Below are positions 10,456 through 21,418 of a stretch of DNA of 64,000 bases, piece by piece; the first letter of the stretch is position 1; each line of letters starts with the position of its first letter. The notes beneath the pieces are model-generated. The model was given only the letters and a program-made list of their open reading frames with translations, had not been told where the DNA came from and did not search any database. Made by a program: the position numbers and the translations under genes. Origin of the DNA: Pseudoips prasinana (Eukaryota > Arthropoda > Insecta > Lepidoptera > Nolidae); contig OX621255.1 of the NCBI GenBank assembly GCA_951640165.1, positions 27,626,001 through 27,690,000 of the forward strand. The letters run 5' to 3'.

Positions 10456-13400
10456 ATGAGTGATCAACGTCTTCATTGTATCAACTGCGGCATCTGGCAG
10501 GGTAATCCTTCCATAGGGTTACGACCAATAGAAGAGGAAAACATTATTTCAGTTATACAGCAATGGGTTGCACCTCAAGTGGTAAGTAGTTTATTTAATT
10601 ATATCTTAATATAATATGATCGATATTTTAAGTACAGTCCAGCAAAGATACCTTTAAAATAATATCTAATTGGCATATTATTGAAGTAAGGTTCAATAAT
10701 ATGCCAATTAGATAATATTCCTACATAATATCACTATAATGCCTTTGATTTATTTAAATTCCAAGTAAGATTTACGGTTCGATTATCACTATTAAAGGCA
10801 TTTATTTAGAAGAAAATAAGTACTGAAGATAGTTCTTTTTATATAACTTTCTAACTTAAATAATTAAGCAATTTAATGAAACAATAGTACTATTGAGTGA
10901 CCTGGTATGAAAGTATTAATATATAACCTCAGCGTCACCATGACGTCAGTAAGAAGTAATATGCAATTCTGAATGATACAGTTTTCTCACTGTTTTTATT
11001 TTGTGCAACAAATATGTACAATGTTCTGAGTCATAATTCTGTAATTATTATTTGTGGAAACTGTAAATAACTAACTAACATTGTTGTAGGTCAACAGATC
11101 TCATCACATTTGTCAAGGATGCAGGGATTTAGTCGTGAATACCTTGAGCACAGAGGAGCAACTTTCATCGCCAATGTCTGGACATCGCCAAGTGTGTGTG
11201 AACTGTGGACGTTCAGTGTTGCGGGCAAGATCTCATTTATTGCGCACTGACACTGAACGAGAAAGAAGGATTTATACAGTCATTTCTGAATGGATATTGC
11301 CTCGGACTGTAAGTTTTTATTAGGTTTAGTTTTTTTGTATTTTATACTACTACAGGGTAATCTATGTATACTACTATGTCTGTTTATTTTTCACACTAAT
11401 TTCTGAAATACCTGTCAGATTTGAGAATCATTTTTGTATATTATTGTCACATTCATAAGGAAGATTATACGGAGAGGGAACAAATGGGATATGCGCTTAC
11501 AAAGGTACGGGCAAAAGCTAGTGTAATATAATTAGGCAACATATAAAAACACAAATCACATTGCAGCCTGTATTTCACGAAGGTGTAGATTAGAAGAGAT
11601 ACACGTTTTACAGTGCTGTTTTTATGGTCAGGTATTACCTTTTTTTAAAAAAAGGCTTATTATAAAATATTTTTTCCAGATTTCAAGAGCTCGAGCTCTC
11701 ATATGTCATAGTTGCTGGGTGAGAGCTGATAGAAATGCCCATCATTTTTTGGCTGGGCCATCTGGATCTTCAGCATCAGTAGATGTAACAAGTGAACATG
11801 ATGAATCAACTTCGCAGTCTAGTTCACAGACTACTTTGCACTCTACTTCACTGTTTACTACTGACGTAGCTGTGTCACAAGCCACTGCACAAGATATATC
11901 ACAGACTACTCCTCAAAATACATCACAAGGTACGTCACAGGGTACTCCACAGTTTACCCCCAGGTCAAGTACAACTATAATATTACCTGATTATGTAAGA
12001 GCAGTAGAAACTGAATCACATTGTTTTATTGAAGGTTGCGGAAGGCAAGAGAGGAATAGAGTTCCTGTCACAACCAGGAAAATGTTAGATCTTTATAAAT
12101 TCTACATCCCAAAAAACAATAGATTATGCAATCATCATATTAATATTCAGTCTTGGGATTTTCTCACTGGGGTTTTAGAAAACTATGTTAATGTGTTTAC
12201 AGCATTGCACATTCAAGACATGCTAGAATTAAAGAGTCACTCAAATACTGGTCTTGATTTTATTAATATCCAAAATATGGAAGATCGTTTGGTTCACCAT
12301 TGGTTAGGCTTTACTAAAGAACAGTATCAAAGGATTTTAAATGAAGTGCCACAATTACTGTTAAAGTCATCAGGCCCCATTGGGTTGACAGCATACTTGA
12401 TAAAGTTGAGAACCGGTGATTCCAATGAAAGAATATCTGCGCTATTTAACATTCCAAAAAGAACACTTGATGGTTATGTTTCTGAAGCTCGACACTTGAT
12501 GTATGATTATTTTGTACCTAGGCATTTAGGGCTTAACCATATAAATCGCCAGGAAAATGTTGACAGAACCTTGTTAATACCTCAAGGTTTATTTGGAAGC
12601 CATAACGGGGAAAATAAACCTGTAATAATAATCGATGGTACATATTGCTATATTGATAAAAGTTCAAATTATTTGTACCAAAAAAGAACTTACAGTTTAC
12701 ACAAGTATAATAACTTAGTAAAACCATTTATACTTGTATGTACAGATGGTCATATTGTTGATGTAATGGGCCCCTATCCTGCTACCACGTCGGATGCAGA
12801 AATCATTAATAATGAGTTTCGTGATGCTAATTCGATGTTACGACAGTATTTTCAAGCTGGTGATGCATTCATTTTGGATAGGGGCTTCAGAGATGCCTTG
12901 CCTTTATTAAATGAATGTGGTTATAGAACTTACGTACCACCAACATTGCCGCAGGGTGAATGGCAGCATTCCACATTAGAAGCTAATAAATCGAGGGCAG
13001 TCACCATATGCAGATGGGTTGTTGAAGTTGTGAACGGAAGGTTTAAAAGGGATTTTAAATTATTTAGACAAGAATATTTTAATACTGCTTCAAAACATTT
13101 AATGACTGATTTTGAGGTGGCTGCCTCACTATTAAATGCTTTTCACCCTCCCATTACAAATCGTGTTGATGCTGGGGATATTTTACAAATAATCAATGAG
13201 AATATGAACAGAGAAAATGATTTAGACTATTATGTCATTCAAAATAATATAAACCGACGTAGGGCTGATTTTACAAAAATTCATGTGCAAAATGATAATT
13301 TAAATGATTTTCCCCAGCTCACACATAGTGATTTAATAAAAGTATCTTTAGGTATTTACCAAATTAAACAGGCTAGGTCATATTATGGAGAACACATACG

Positions 13401-13821
13401 ACAAGATGGTAGATATGAAATAGAAGTGTGTCGAGATACGGACAGCAACCTACTAAGAGAACTGTCGATTGCCACTCATTCTTGCTGGCTATTGAGAGGT
13501 CGAATAAAATCAAGACATATAAGTTCAAAAACATATTTTACCTACATTTTAGTTGACAGTTCTCTTAATGGAAGAGAGGCCATAAAACAATATTATTGTA
13601 ATTGCTTGGTAGAAAAACGGACTGTAGGTTGCTGTTGTCACATAATGTCCATAATATGGTACCTAGGCTGGGCAAGGCATCAACAGGATGTAACACCACC
13701 TGCACAGTTTTTAGACGATATTTTAATTGTATATATCGGCGCAACAACATTACTTAACCAAAAACAAATGCGTCATAGGAGTAGTTTTAAGTCTTTGTTT
13801 AAATTACTCTTAAATAGTTAG
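10456..13821 (+). CDS. spliced DDE-transposase-like protein with duplicated zinc units and SWIM finger
   Basis: Predicted exons are 10456-10581, 11090-11308 and 11680-13821. Donors GTAAGT (10582, 11309) and acceptors TTGTTGTAG and TTTTTCCAG are canonical, and both introns are phase 0; the product is 828 aa. Residues 8-53 and 78-127 form two related CxxC...CxxC units. Residues ~140-205 are Ser/Thr/Gln-rich. A C2CH cluster (Cys230, Cys235, Cys265, His267/268) follows. The DDE_Tnp_4 (PF13359)-like core has Asp434 in IIIDGTY, Asp515 in FILDRGFRD and Glu564 in RWVVEVVNGRFK. A SWIM-like CxC...CxH lies at Cys755, Cys757, Cys767 and His769. The start is the first ATG in the open exon-1 frame. By family it should be a cut-and-paste DNA transposase or a domesticated relative acting in the nucleus. 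The last ~28 residues come from an adjoining repeat, so the native end may be lost. I found no terminal inverted repeats. Confidence 0.8.
10663..10714. repeat. hairpin in intron 1
   Basis: Perfect 23-bp arms (10663-10685 and 10692-10714) around GTAAGG, lying inside the first intron of the transposase-like gene. It could be a fold-back remnant or affect splicing. Confidence 0.85.
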
Positions 13822-14202
13822 TTAAACTTAATGAATTTAGTGTTAAAAATCAAGTTACGATTTATAAACCATCTTAACATTTGTACAATTGATGATTTCA
13901 ATAGTTTAATTTACATTCGTTCATCGAACAAAGAAAATACGTAACATGTTTGTCGCCGCACATTTCGTATAAGTACGGCCGACGTGTCGAGTACAAATCA
14001 CTTTCGCTCGAGCCGTCGGACCGTACGGATCACCTTGTATCGAAGATTGTTATGGAATAAAACTTCACGAAACATATTTTGGGTTTTACTATCGCCATGA
14101 GTAAACAACCTTCAGTGGATAACCAACGCGCAGATAATAGTGACTTCAGTCTTGCTGACGTCATCATGACTAAAGACAACGATACCCCTGTTTCTCCGTT
14201 AT
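13737..14202 (+). repeat. 470-bp direct repeat, copy 1
   Basis: From TCGGCGCAACAACATTACTT to TTTCTCCGTTAT this matches 15852-16330 almost base for base. It supplies the transposase gene's last codons and stop. It contains a TATA-like CGTATAAGTACGG near 13966, an imperfect palindrome at about 13972-14029 (GTACGGCCGACG pairing with CGTCGGACCGTAC), AATAAAAC near 14057, and an ATG at 14097 opening a ~38-codon frame beginning MSKQPSVDNQ. The layout suggests the promoter/leader of a retroelement. Confidence 0.75.
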
Positions 14203-15851
14203 CAGAAGTGTGATTCAACCCAGAAGATGACCAGCGTGAAAACACCCTCGATGACGAAGATAGTGATAGTGTGAGGCAATGAGGTTGCCTTCTGCTGACC
14301 CAAACATTCAGAGTTAAACCCGGATAAGGATAACGTGTACGGCTCCGGACTTACAAAGGACTGCTTTCATGATGTCTTTGAGTCAGGCGGGTTTCGGCAT
14401 GGCTGTCATACGTTTTTGACTGTTTGACTTTGTCGGGGTGTACTTACGTACAGCATTTCGACCCTTCAGGATCTTTCGTACTAAGAACCATTACTTTCTA
14501 TTCTATCCCTAGTGCCCTGAATGCAGTTTGCACATACATCAGTACGTTTGTTAGGAGTAGCTCATTGTAGTCTCCTGGTGCTGGATATGCCAGTCGCAGG
14601 TTGGCTATTCTGTGTCAAACCATAGTGGTGGTACTGCTACTATTAGTCGTAGTTGGTTCCACCTGTACTTCCATTGGGTTTTGAACCAGCTCTTCTCTAC
14701 TCTTTTTATGAGTTTGGAGTGTTCCTTGATTTTGGTTCACATTTGGTTGTGATTAACTGTGGATTTATCTTTGGGATGCTCAAGGGCTATCACAAATTAG
14801 TTGGTTGATTGATTTGTTTTTCGCATTTAACCTACTGATTGCGCCATTGTGCGTGGGCTTGTTTGGCTCCTCTAACCATTTTGGTTCTGTCCGCAGGTGT
14901 AAGACGCTTCGAAGGTTAGGTTCGAGTACTTCCTGTAATGTCTACGGATCATTTAGGAACTTTGCCCGTTGGCAGGAAGCGCTACTGCATTGTGGCGGTA
15001 TGTTTGCTGGTGATTCTTCAAATTCAGTGCATCCTCTGCAGGGGGCTGTCTGTCGCTACTCTGAAGGAGTGTTTGTTTAGTGTGCAGTGCCCGGTAATTG
15101 TGCCTATTACCATGCGTAAATCCCTTCTGTTCAGGTGTACTAGACTGCGCGATAGGCGTTTGTTCAGAAATGACAGAATTCCTTTTGTTTGCTTACATAA
15201 TTCTGAATAATGATTATTTTCAGGAACATCACACAAGGCGTGTGAAGAATGTAGTAAGATTAAACAATCGAGCACCCAAGCTGCTACATCAACTCATCAT
15301 CTGATAAACAGAAACCAACCAACACCCAACAGCAGGAATCTGTGCTCCGCCATGCTCTACAATCTGGTGATCAGTTAACCGTATCGGCGGGAAAAGAATA
15401 GTCTTCTCACCGGAATTCTGTTGCAGAACCAACCAAGCCAATTGCATCAACCTCACGAGACCTCAACAACCTTCACAGTAAAGGGCAAGTAACTTAATTC
15501 AATAACTCTAAATAACTCTACGAGAACTACTATAAACCTACGTTCACAGCACCTTCCTAATAATATTTCCTTGTATTGTGGCTCTGTATTCCACTGTGTT
15601 ATCAGCCACTCAAAGCACAATATAACACAACTCCTTGTCCCTTAATCTCCGAGAACTCTACGAGACCCTCCGAGAACCTACTCATTGATATTACCAAAAG
15701 ACAGCAACACAAGTTGCTTACAGACTCACTACTCAGAGAAAATTTGTTTCGTTCTTTTCAGGTCTACGAGAATCCACAACAATCTACGAGTATCCATTAG
15801 AATCTACGAGAACCAACGAGGCTGGTGCAGAGCGCGCACCGCCTTTCAGAA
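14203..15851. other. interval between the 470-bp repeats
   Basis: Contains a minus-strand LINE RNase H-like remnant (14870-15275). Its right part, 15500-15850, has several scattered TCTACGAGA or CTCCGAGAA motifs. The frame opened at 14097 stops at a TGA near 14210, but acidic codons continue beyond it (PEDD, DDEDSDS), suggesting a decayed gag-like reading frame. The rest is unrecognised. Confidence 0.45.
14870..15275 (-). mobile_element. LINE RNase H-like remnant
   Basis: Minus strand 15275-15024 encodes CKQTKGILSFLNKRLS and then LRMVIGTITGHCTLNKH, resembling the end of an RNase H domain of R1/jockey-group LINEs. The frame then breaks and continues toward 14870 with segments resembling the Cys-rich C-terminal tail. 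A related piece lies at 56581-56763 (+). No reverse transcriptase is present. Confidence 0.55.
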
Positions 15852-16330
15852 TGGCCGTATCGGCGCAACAACATTACTTAACCTAAAACAAATGCGTCAT
15901 AGGAGTAGTTTTAAGTCTTTGTTTAAATTACTCTTAAATAGTTAGTTAAACTTAATGAATTTAGTGTTAAAAATCAAGTTACGATTTATAAACCATCTTA
16001 ACATTTGTACAATTGATGATTTCAATAGTTTAATTTACATTCGTTCATCGAACAAAGAAAATACGTAACATGTTTGTCGCCGCACATTTCGTATAAATAC
16101 GGCCGACGTGTCGAGTACAAATCACTTTCGCTCGAGCCGTCGGACCGTACGGATCACCTTGTATCGAAGATTGTTATGGAATAAAACTTCACGAAACATA
16201 TTTTGGGTTTTACTATCGCCATGAGTAAACAACCTTCAGTGGATAACCAACGAGCAGATAATAGTGACGTCAGTCTTGCTGACGTCATCATGACATGATA
16301 AAGACAACGATACCCCCGTTTCTCCGTTAT
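15852..16330 (+). repeat. 470-bp direct repeat, copy 2
   Basis: Near-identical to 13737-14202 with a few substitutions (TATAAGTA to TATAAATA) and a 5-bp insertion near 16285 that truncates the small ATG-initiated frame. Flanking sequence differs on both sides from copy 1. Confidence 0.8.
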
Positions 16331-16836
16331 ATATGATGAAGTGGATTAATAAATAAATAAAAGAGAAATGTGATTTTTATTCCTGCTTACCCTTTTTTAT
16401 AATAAGATTGCAAATATTTAACATTTACAATCCAGTTAGGCGACGCCGGCGCTTTGAAAACCACACACAATGTGTTCATGCTCTAAAATACATTCTGATA
16501 AAATCTAGTCTACAATAAAGTCTAAATAATAATCTAAATAGACCATAAGAGCACTGACAGCTTGGAAGAATAACTTATAAAGAAGCAAAAAAGGTTAGTT
16601 TTGTGTAAACTAATAATACCCTATATTTTTTTTCTCCCATATTGCAATTCTATAAATATTTTTTTATTTTAAATAGTAATAATATTGAAATGATATAATG
16701 TAATAATCGTTGCTGTACGGTGAAGCCCAACTTTGTATGAACATTCGCCCGTCTCCTTTGTTATCTATAAATTTATAATTACTCTAAAAAACTCCAGTGC
16801 TTTAGTCCTTTTTGGTCTGCCATGTCATATAAGTGA
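16331..16836. other. AT-rich stretch without recognised features
   Basis: I see nothing beyond A/T runs and a small GC-rich spot near 16440 (GGCGACGCCGGCGC). Confidence 0.4.
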
Positions 16837-18657
16837 CTAGCTGGTGCCCGCGACTTTGTCCGCGACAATTTTGAATGATGACCAATGTAACTACTTAATT
16901 CTAGCTTAATCTAAAAAATATAACGTTTAAAACAAATAAGCAATATAAATTGAATAAAACCTAACCTAAATAACCTTACTAAGAAATAAATGAAAGACTA
17001 CTCTGCTACTGTTATTTACAAAAAGAACCCGATATCATCAAGCAAAAATCAAAGAATACATATCAATTGTCCGTAATCAACGATGCATTAATCACAAAGG
17101 TAACCCCCATTAGATTAGGTTGCGACATTTTGTGAACGAAACCATAGCGCGATCTAAAACGATGATTACGCCATCTACTAACAAAAATATAAACTTGTAA
17201 AACGGTAAAATTAAGATGTGTGCATATATTTTGGGTGTGATTTAGGCGATCATCTATTTATTCAGTTTTGGACTACCTTTTATTTCAAGCATTTATTTAT
17301 TTTAACCGATAAGCCAATTAAGTTCCGCGATCTGAAACGATATTAACGCCATCTGGTTCCAAAATTGTGAACTTGTAGATCAGTAATTAAGATGATGTTT
17401 TTTGGGTGCGATCATCTCGACACCAACAATTTATACTACGCTAACTCGAATTTTTGATAAATTCGTTTTTCATCCCAATTTGATTAAAATGTCGTTTTTT
17501 TAATTTGTTATAAAATTTACCAAAAAACAGAAGTTACAAATCTTATAAAACGCTAAATCTTTACTTAGACGACAACGACCACGACATTTTAAGCTACTTG
17601 GCATAAGAAACTTATTTTTTAAAATTTGGGTTTGCTTAAATTGTTGTTTGCGATCTATTGAATCAGTTTTGGATTACCTTTTTTTAACAACAAATTATTC
17701 CCTGGATTGCTTTATTTTTAACTGAAAGACTAAATAACAATTTACATGGATTTAACTCAAAAATACAGACTTTCATACAAACTTACATCGCCTATTCTAG
17801 TCGTCCTTAGGGGTGGAATTTCCAAAAATCCTGAAATAATATTTATAATTTTTAAATGAAAGGCCATATACCAATTTTCATGCGTTCAACTTAAAACTTT
17901 TCACATTTTTCATACAAACTTACATCCCCAATTTTACGCCCTTGGGGGTGGAATTTTCAAAAACCCTTCTATAGTGGATGCCAACGTCATAAAAGGTACC
18001 TTCTGTTAAAATTTCAAGTCTATAACTCCAGCCGTTTAGGCTGTGCGTTGATATCTCAGTCAGTCAGTATAAACTTACATCACCTATTTTATGCCCTTCG
18101 GGGTGGAATTTTCAAAAATCCTGGAATACAAATTGTTATTTTTAACTGAAAGCCCAAATACCAATTTTCATGGGTTTAACTTCAAAAAAGTCGCATTTTT
18201 CATACAAACTTACATGCCCTATTTTACGCCCTAAGGGGTGGAATTCCCAAAAATCCTGAAATATATATTTTTTATTTTTAACTAAAAGGCCAAATACCAA
18301 TTTTCATGCGTTTAACTTAAAAATTGTCACATTTTCCATACAAACTTACATCCCCTATTTTTCGCCCTTGGAGGTGGAATTTCCAAAAACCCTGAAATCA
18401 GTGATTTTTTATTTTTAACTGGAAGGCCAAATACCAATTTTTATGCCTTAAACTTCAAAAACGGCAAAGTTTCATACTAACTTAGCGCCCCTGTTTTACC
18501 CCCTTAGGGGTTGAATTTCGAAAAATCCTTCCTTATTCCTTGTCTACATTATAAAGCAAACATTTGTGCAAAATCTCAGCTTTCTAGGTTCAAGGGTTTG
18601 GGCTGGGCGTTGATGAGTCAGTCAGTCAGTCAGGACTTGTCTTTTTATTTATATAGA
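16837..18657 (-). mobile_element. Hel-5 Helitron carrying a ~136-bp minisatellite
   Basis: Minus-strand orientation: starts TCTATATAAATAAAAAGACA at 18657 and ends with a GTCGCGGAC/GTCGCGGGC hairpin then CACCAGCTAG at 16837. Flanking bases are A and T. The 17770-18540 part has six degenerate repeats of ~136 bp, each with ACTTACAT followed ~20 bp later by a GGGGTGGAATTT-type phrase. No Rep or helicase frame is visible, so it is non-autonomous. Confidence 0.75.
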
Positions 18658-18718
18658 TTTATCAATGCCGAGCCTTAATCACTGGGGCGATAACTTTGAC
18701 TTTAAAAAAATTGTTTAA

Positions 18719-18895
18719 TCACACTAATTTTATAAAGGCGAAAGTTTGTGAGAGTGTATGTTTGTTACTTCTTCACGTCTCAACGGCTGGACCGAATTCA
18801 ATAAAATTTGGTATGGAGTTAGCTGACACCCTGGATTAACACATAGGCTATAATTTATAAAGTTTAACGCAGGTGACACCGTGGGGCACAGCTAT
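18719..18895 (+). mobile_element. Hel-4 non-autonomous Helitron
   Basis: Starts TCACACTAATTTTATAAAGG and ends GTGGGGCACAGCTA with the terminal G changed (CTAT rather than CTAG). Confidence 0.7.
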
Positions 18896-18996
18896 TTTTC
18901 TATAAATACGGGTGGCAGGTGTCTCTTATTAAACGTGCTTGTAAGTAAATTAGTGTCATCATTTTCATAATATCAGCCGAAACACGTCCACAGATG

Positions 18997-19135
18997 TACA
19001 GTTGCCAGCACATCAAGCTACCCCAATCTGTCAAATTTCCCCAATTGAAAGTGAACCTTATGTTAATGTGATAAAGTTGAAAATCTATAAAAGAAATTTG
19101 ACAGATTGGAGTAGCTGGATGTGCTGGCGTCTGTA
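18997..19135 (-). mobile_element. MITE-P copy 1 (palindromic, mariner-like)
   Basis: Near-palindromic ~139-bp element with TACAG...CTGTA termini and inner arms AGCTACCCCAATCTGTCAAA. The TA dinucleotide at both ends fits Tc1/mariner-type target duplication. It interrupts an RTE-end. Confidence 0.8.
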
Positions 19136-19188
19136 GAAAGGCCACCCCCAAGGATCTCCACAATGGCCGGTCTTGCGATGCTCGCATC

Positions 19189-19703
19189 TAGAGATATAAA
19201 ATGACTGAATCTGACCAGTCACAATTGTCATAAACCTTAAATGACCCGTCATTTACTGTCAAATTCAGTCAATTTGACGCAAATATAATAATATTTGCGA
19301 GACGAGAATAGACAATAGTCTATTCTCGTCTAACACCCAATTATTTATTTATTTAAGTACCCAATTTATATGCAAGTTTAAATGAAGCAACGTTTTATTT
19401 TCTATTATATCATGAGAGGCGATGCTAAGTTGCCATTTTGTCTTAAACGCACGCATGATTAGAAATGTAAAATGATTAACACTATATAATAATACTTTAA
19501 GTCATAAAAACCTCCTTTTATGTTTCAATTTAGAAGTTGTAGACTTTTATTAACGACAAAAACTTAAAAGGTACTAAAATATTACCTACTACAATCAAAT
19601 TGACTGAAAATTACCATTTTTGACAGTTAATGACCATTTTTGAGCAATTTGACCGTAAATGACAGTCAGTCTAATTCAGTCACTTTAGTCATTTTTAACA
19701 CTA
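19189..19703. mobile_element. hAT-like MITE with 8-bp target duplication
   Basis: Flanked by CTCGCATC at 19181-19188 and 19704-19711. Termini TAGAGATATAAAATGAC and, inverted, TAGTGTTAAAAATGAC are mutually similar and of hAT type. The interior includes a hairpin at 19300-19331 (14-bp arms AGACGAGAATAGAC). No transposase frame. Confidence 0.75.
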
Positions 19704-20119
19704 CTCGCATCCATCGGCTTCTTGCCATCCTTGGAATATCGTCGGTCCACCTTGTAGGGGACCTACCCACGCTGCTTCTTCCAACACAACACAAAACACT
19801 ATTCTACAATGTTCCCTCTGCTTGTTTATTTATTTTGTGGTTGGGTTCCGTAATCAAGATAAGTGAAACCCTAAGGGAATATAGGCTTTAGGCTTCCCTT
19901 TAATTTGTTTCATGTAATAAACTTTATTGAAGTTTGTTTTATTTCGCTTTTTACTGTTGATTGGGAGTTGTTTCTGGGGAATATTGGATTGACTAGATGT
20001 GATTTTTTAAATGGATACTAGATATCAAAAGCTACATTCAGACAAGAGCTTAGCTTTATATTTCTAGATTGTAATAAGAGTTCTTTGATATTTTTTTTAT
20101 TTAAAAATATCGACAAAAC

Positions 20120-20305
20120 CCGCACTGGAAGGTCTAATCCGTGTGTCGCGAGTTACTTTAGAAACATATAATAGACGGACACAAATTACATTCAGAATTA
20201 GAACAACTATTTATGCGTCACACAAATGGTTGTCCGGTACGGGACTCGAACCCGCGACACAAAGAGGCGAGGCGACTGTCTTAGCCGCTGCGCCAACCGT
20301 GCATT
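20120..20305 (-). mobile_element. SINE-C copy
   Basis: Minus-strand tRNA-like head with B box CGGGTTCGAGTCCCG, next to GTTGGCGCAGCGGCTAAGAC, then a body with TTTGTGTCCGTC. Same family as 2884, 35385 and 40740. Confidence 0.8.
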
Positions 20306-20469
20306 TATTCATTGTAAACATGCGCCAAACACTATAATCTAAATTCGAAGCTGGAAAATCATAAATCTAATCATCCGGTGCGGATGAAATATGTATACCT
20401 ATTCCGACAATCTATCATCCACAGCTTTATTACTAAAGCATCGGCTTTATTCGTTAAGCTATGAATGTT

Positions 20470-20596
20470 GTACACACGGCTACATATCAAGCTATACATT
20501 TCCAATATAAGCTGACCTCTCATTGTATGGAAATCCTATACAACGCGGGATCAGCTTATACTGGAAATGTGTAGCTTTATATGTAGCCGTGTGTAC
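20470..20596. mobile_element. hairpin MITE with 48-bp arms
   Basis: Arms 20470-20517 and 20549-20596 start GTACACACGGCTACATAT and are inverted copies with about four mismatches, around a 31-bp loop. It looks like a palindromic MITE. A GTAC at both ends could include a TA target duplication. Confidence 0.7.
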
Positions 20597-20644
20597 ACCA
20601 CCAGATCAAATTTAGCTGATCAATGTATATTGACATCTGATGCC

Positions 20645-21290
20645 ATGCTGTGTGGCTAGTGTAGAATATCACCACCCCATCTCATTCCGTGGGAGGTGTA
20701 GAAGTCTTGTCAAAGGAATATCTCTCGGAGAACGGGTGGCAACGTTTCTCTGGGTACTATATATATGGCCTTTGCGTCTGTTACAAACGATTTACGGCGC
20801 ATTGTCTGAGAGACATTTCTTATTGTGGCTAAACAAACCGATGCGAGAGCGACATAGCTTGCCGCAGGCCTGACAAGAGAAGTTTGCGGTGGTTGGTGCC
20901 GAGCCGCTTTCATGTCGCTTCTGTCTCTTATCAGCAAGTACTCCGAACCAGGCTTCATCACAGATCTTACGACCCTCCACTACACGTTTGCGCCATTCAA
21001 CTCTATTTTCAGCGAGCTTTTCCCAGCTACAGTGGTCAATTTTAAAAGCGGCTATATCCCGCTTGGTGCAGTCTTTAAAGCGAAGCAGAGGTCTACCGAC
21101 ATCGCGCTTCGCATTAGACCCAACAGAACTGGGTACTATAAACACCATAATGCGATCGCCAACCCGTCTGCCAAGCGTGGAGATTTCAGCTTCTCCTTTC
21201 AGCCATCTTTTAGGAAGGACTTTGTCCAGCAGTAGACGTCAATCGGGTGTCATGATGAAAATGATGAGGATGATAGGAGATAGTAAACAT
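20645..21290 (+). repeat. LINE-U copy split by a LINE fragment
   Basis: LINE-U sequence runs up to CTGGGTACTATA (20750-20761) and resumes after a second CTGGGTACTATA (21129-21140) with ATGCGATCGCCAACCCGTCT. The 12-bp duplication marks the insertion of the minus-strand LINE piece between them. It ends in (GATGATG)-type repeats. Confidence 0.75.
20762..21128 (-). mobile_element. LINE C-terminus with CCHC-like finger
   Basis: The minus-strand frame (coding about 21148-20792) begins with a VGRPLLRFKDCTKRD motif, continues through WEKLAENRVEWRK, and ends with a zinc-finger-like CQACGKLCRSRIGLFSHNKKC pattern (Cys-x2-Cys...His-x4-Cys). This arrangement is typical of the end of reverse-transcriptase proteins in one group of animal non-LTR elements. 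It is 5'-truncated and flanked by the 12-bp duplication given above. A more decayed relative lies at 58060-58395. Confidence 0.75.
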
Positions 21291-21418
21291 GATGAATAAC
21301 GGGAACGCACTTGACCAAATAGTCGAACTCATAGTTTAGCCAAATATCCTCCCGTGGGAATGCCTACGCATGCCACCCGCAAAAAATGTTGCGGGTGGGT
21401 ATGTCGGACTTGACATCA

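Larger units (their letters stand above)
18952..19800 (-). mobile_element. RTE-end split by two DNA transposons
   Basis: Pieces 18952-18998, 19136-19188 and 19704-19800 read on as one RTE-like 3' end (ACACGTCCACAGATG, then GATCTCCACAATGGCCGGTC, then ATCGTCGGTCCACCTTGTAG). The first gap is a MITE-P copy, the second a hAT-like MITE. Confidence 0.7.

Noticed and set aside
13737..16330. Complete LTR retrotransposon bounded by the 470-bp repeats
   Set aside because: No TG...CA ends, no clear primer site or polypurine tract. The internal part holds a LINE piece in the opposite sense, and the repeat continues past the start codon of its own small frame.
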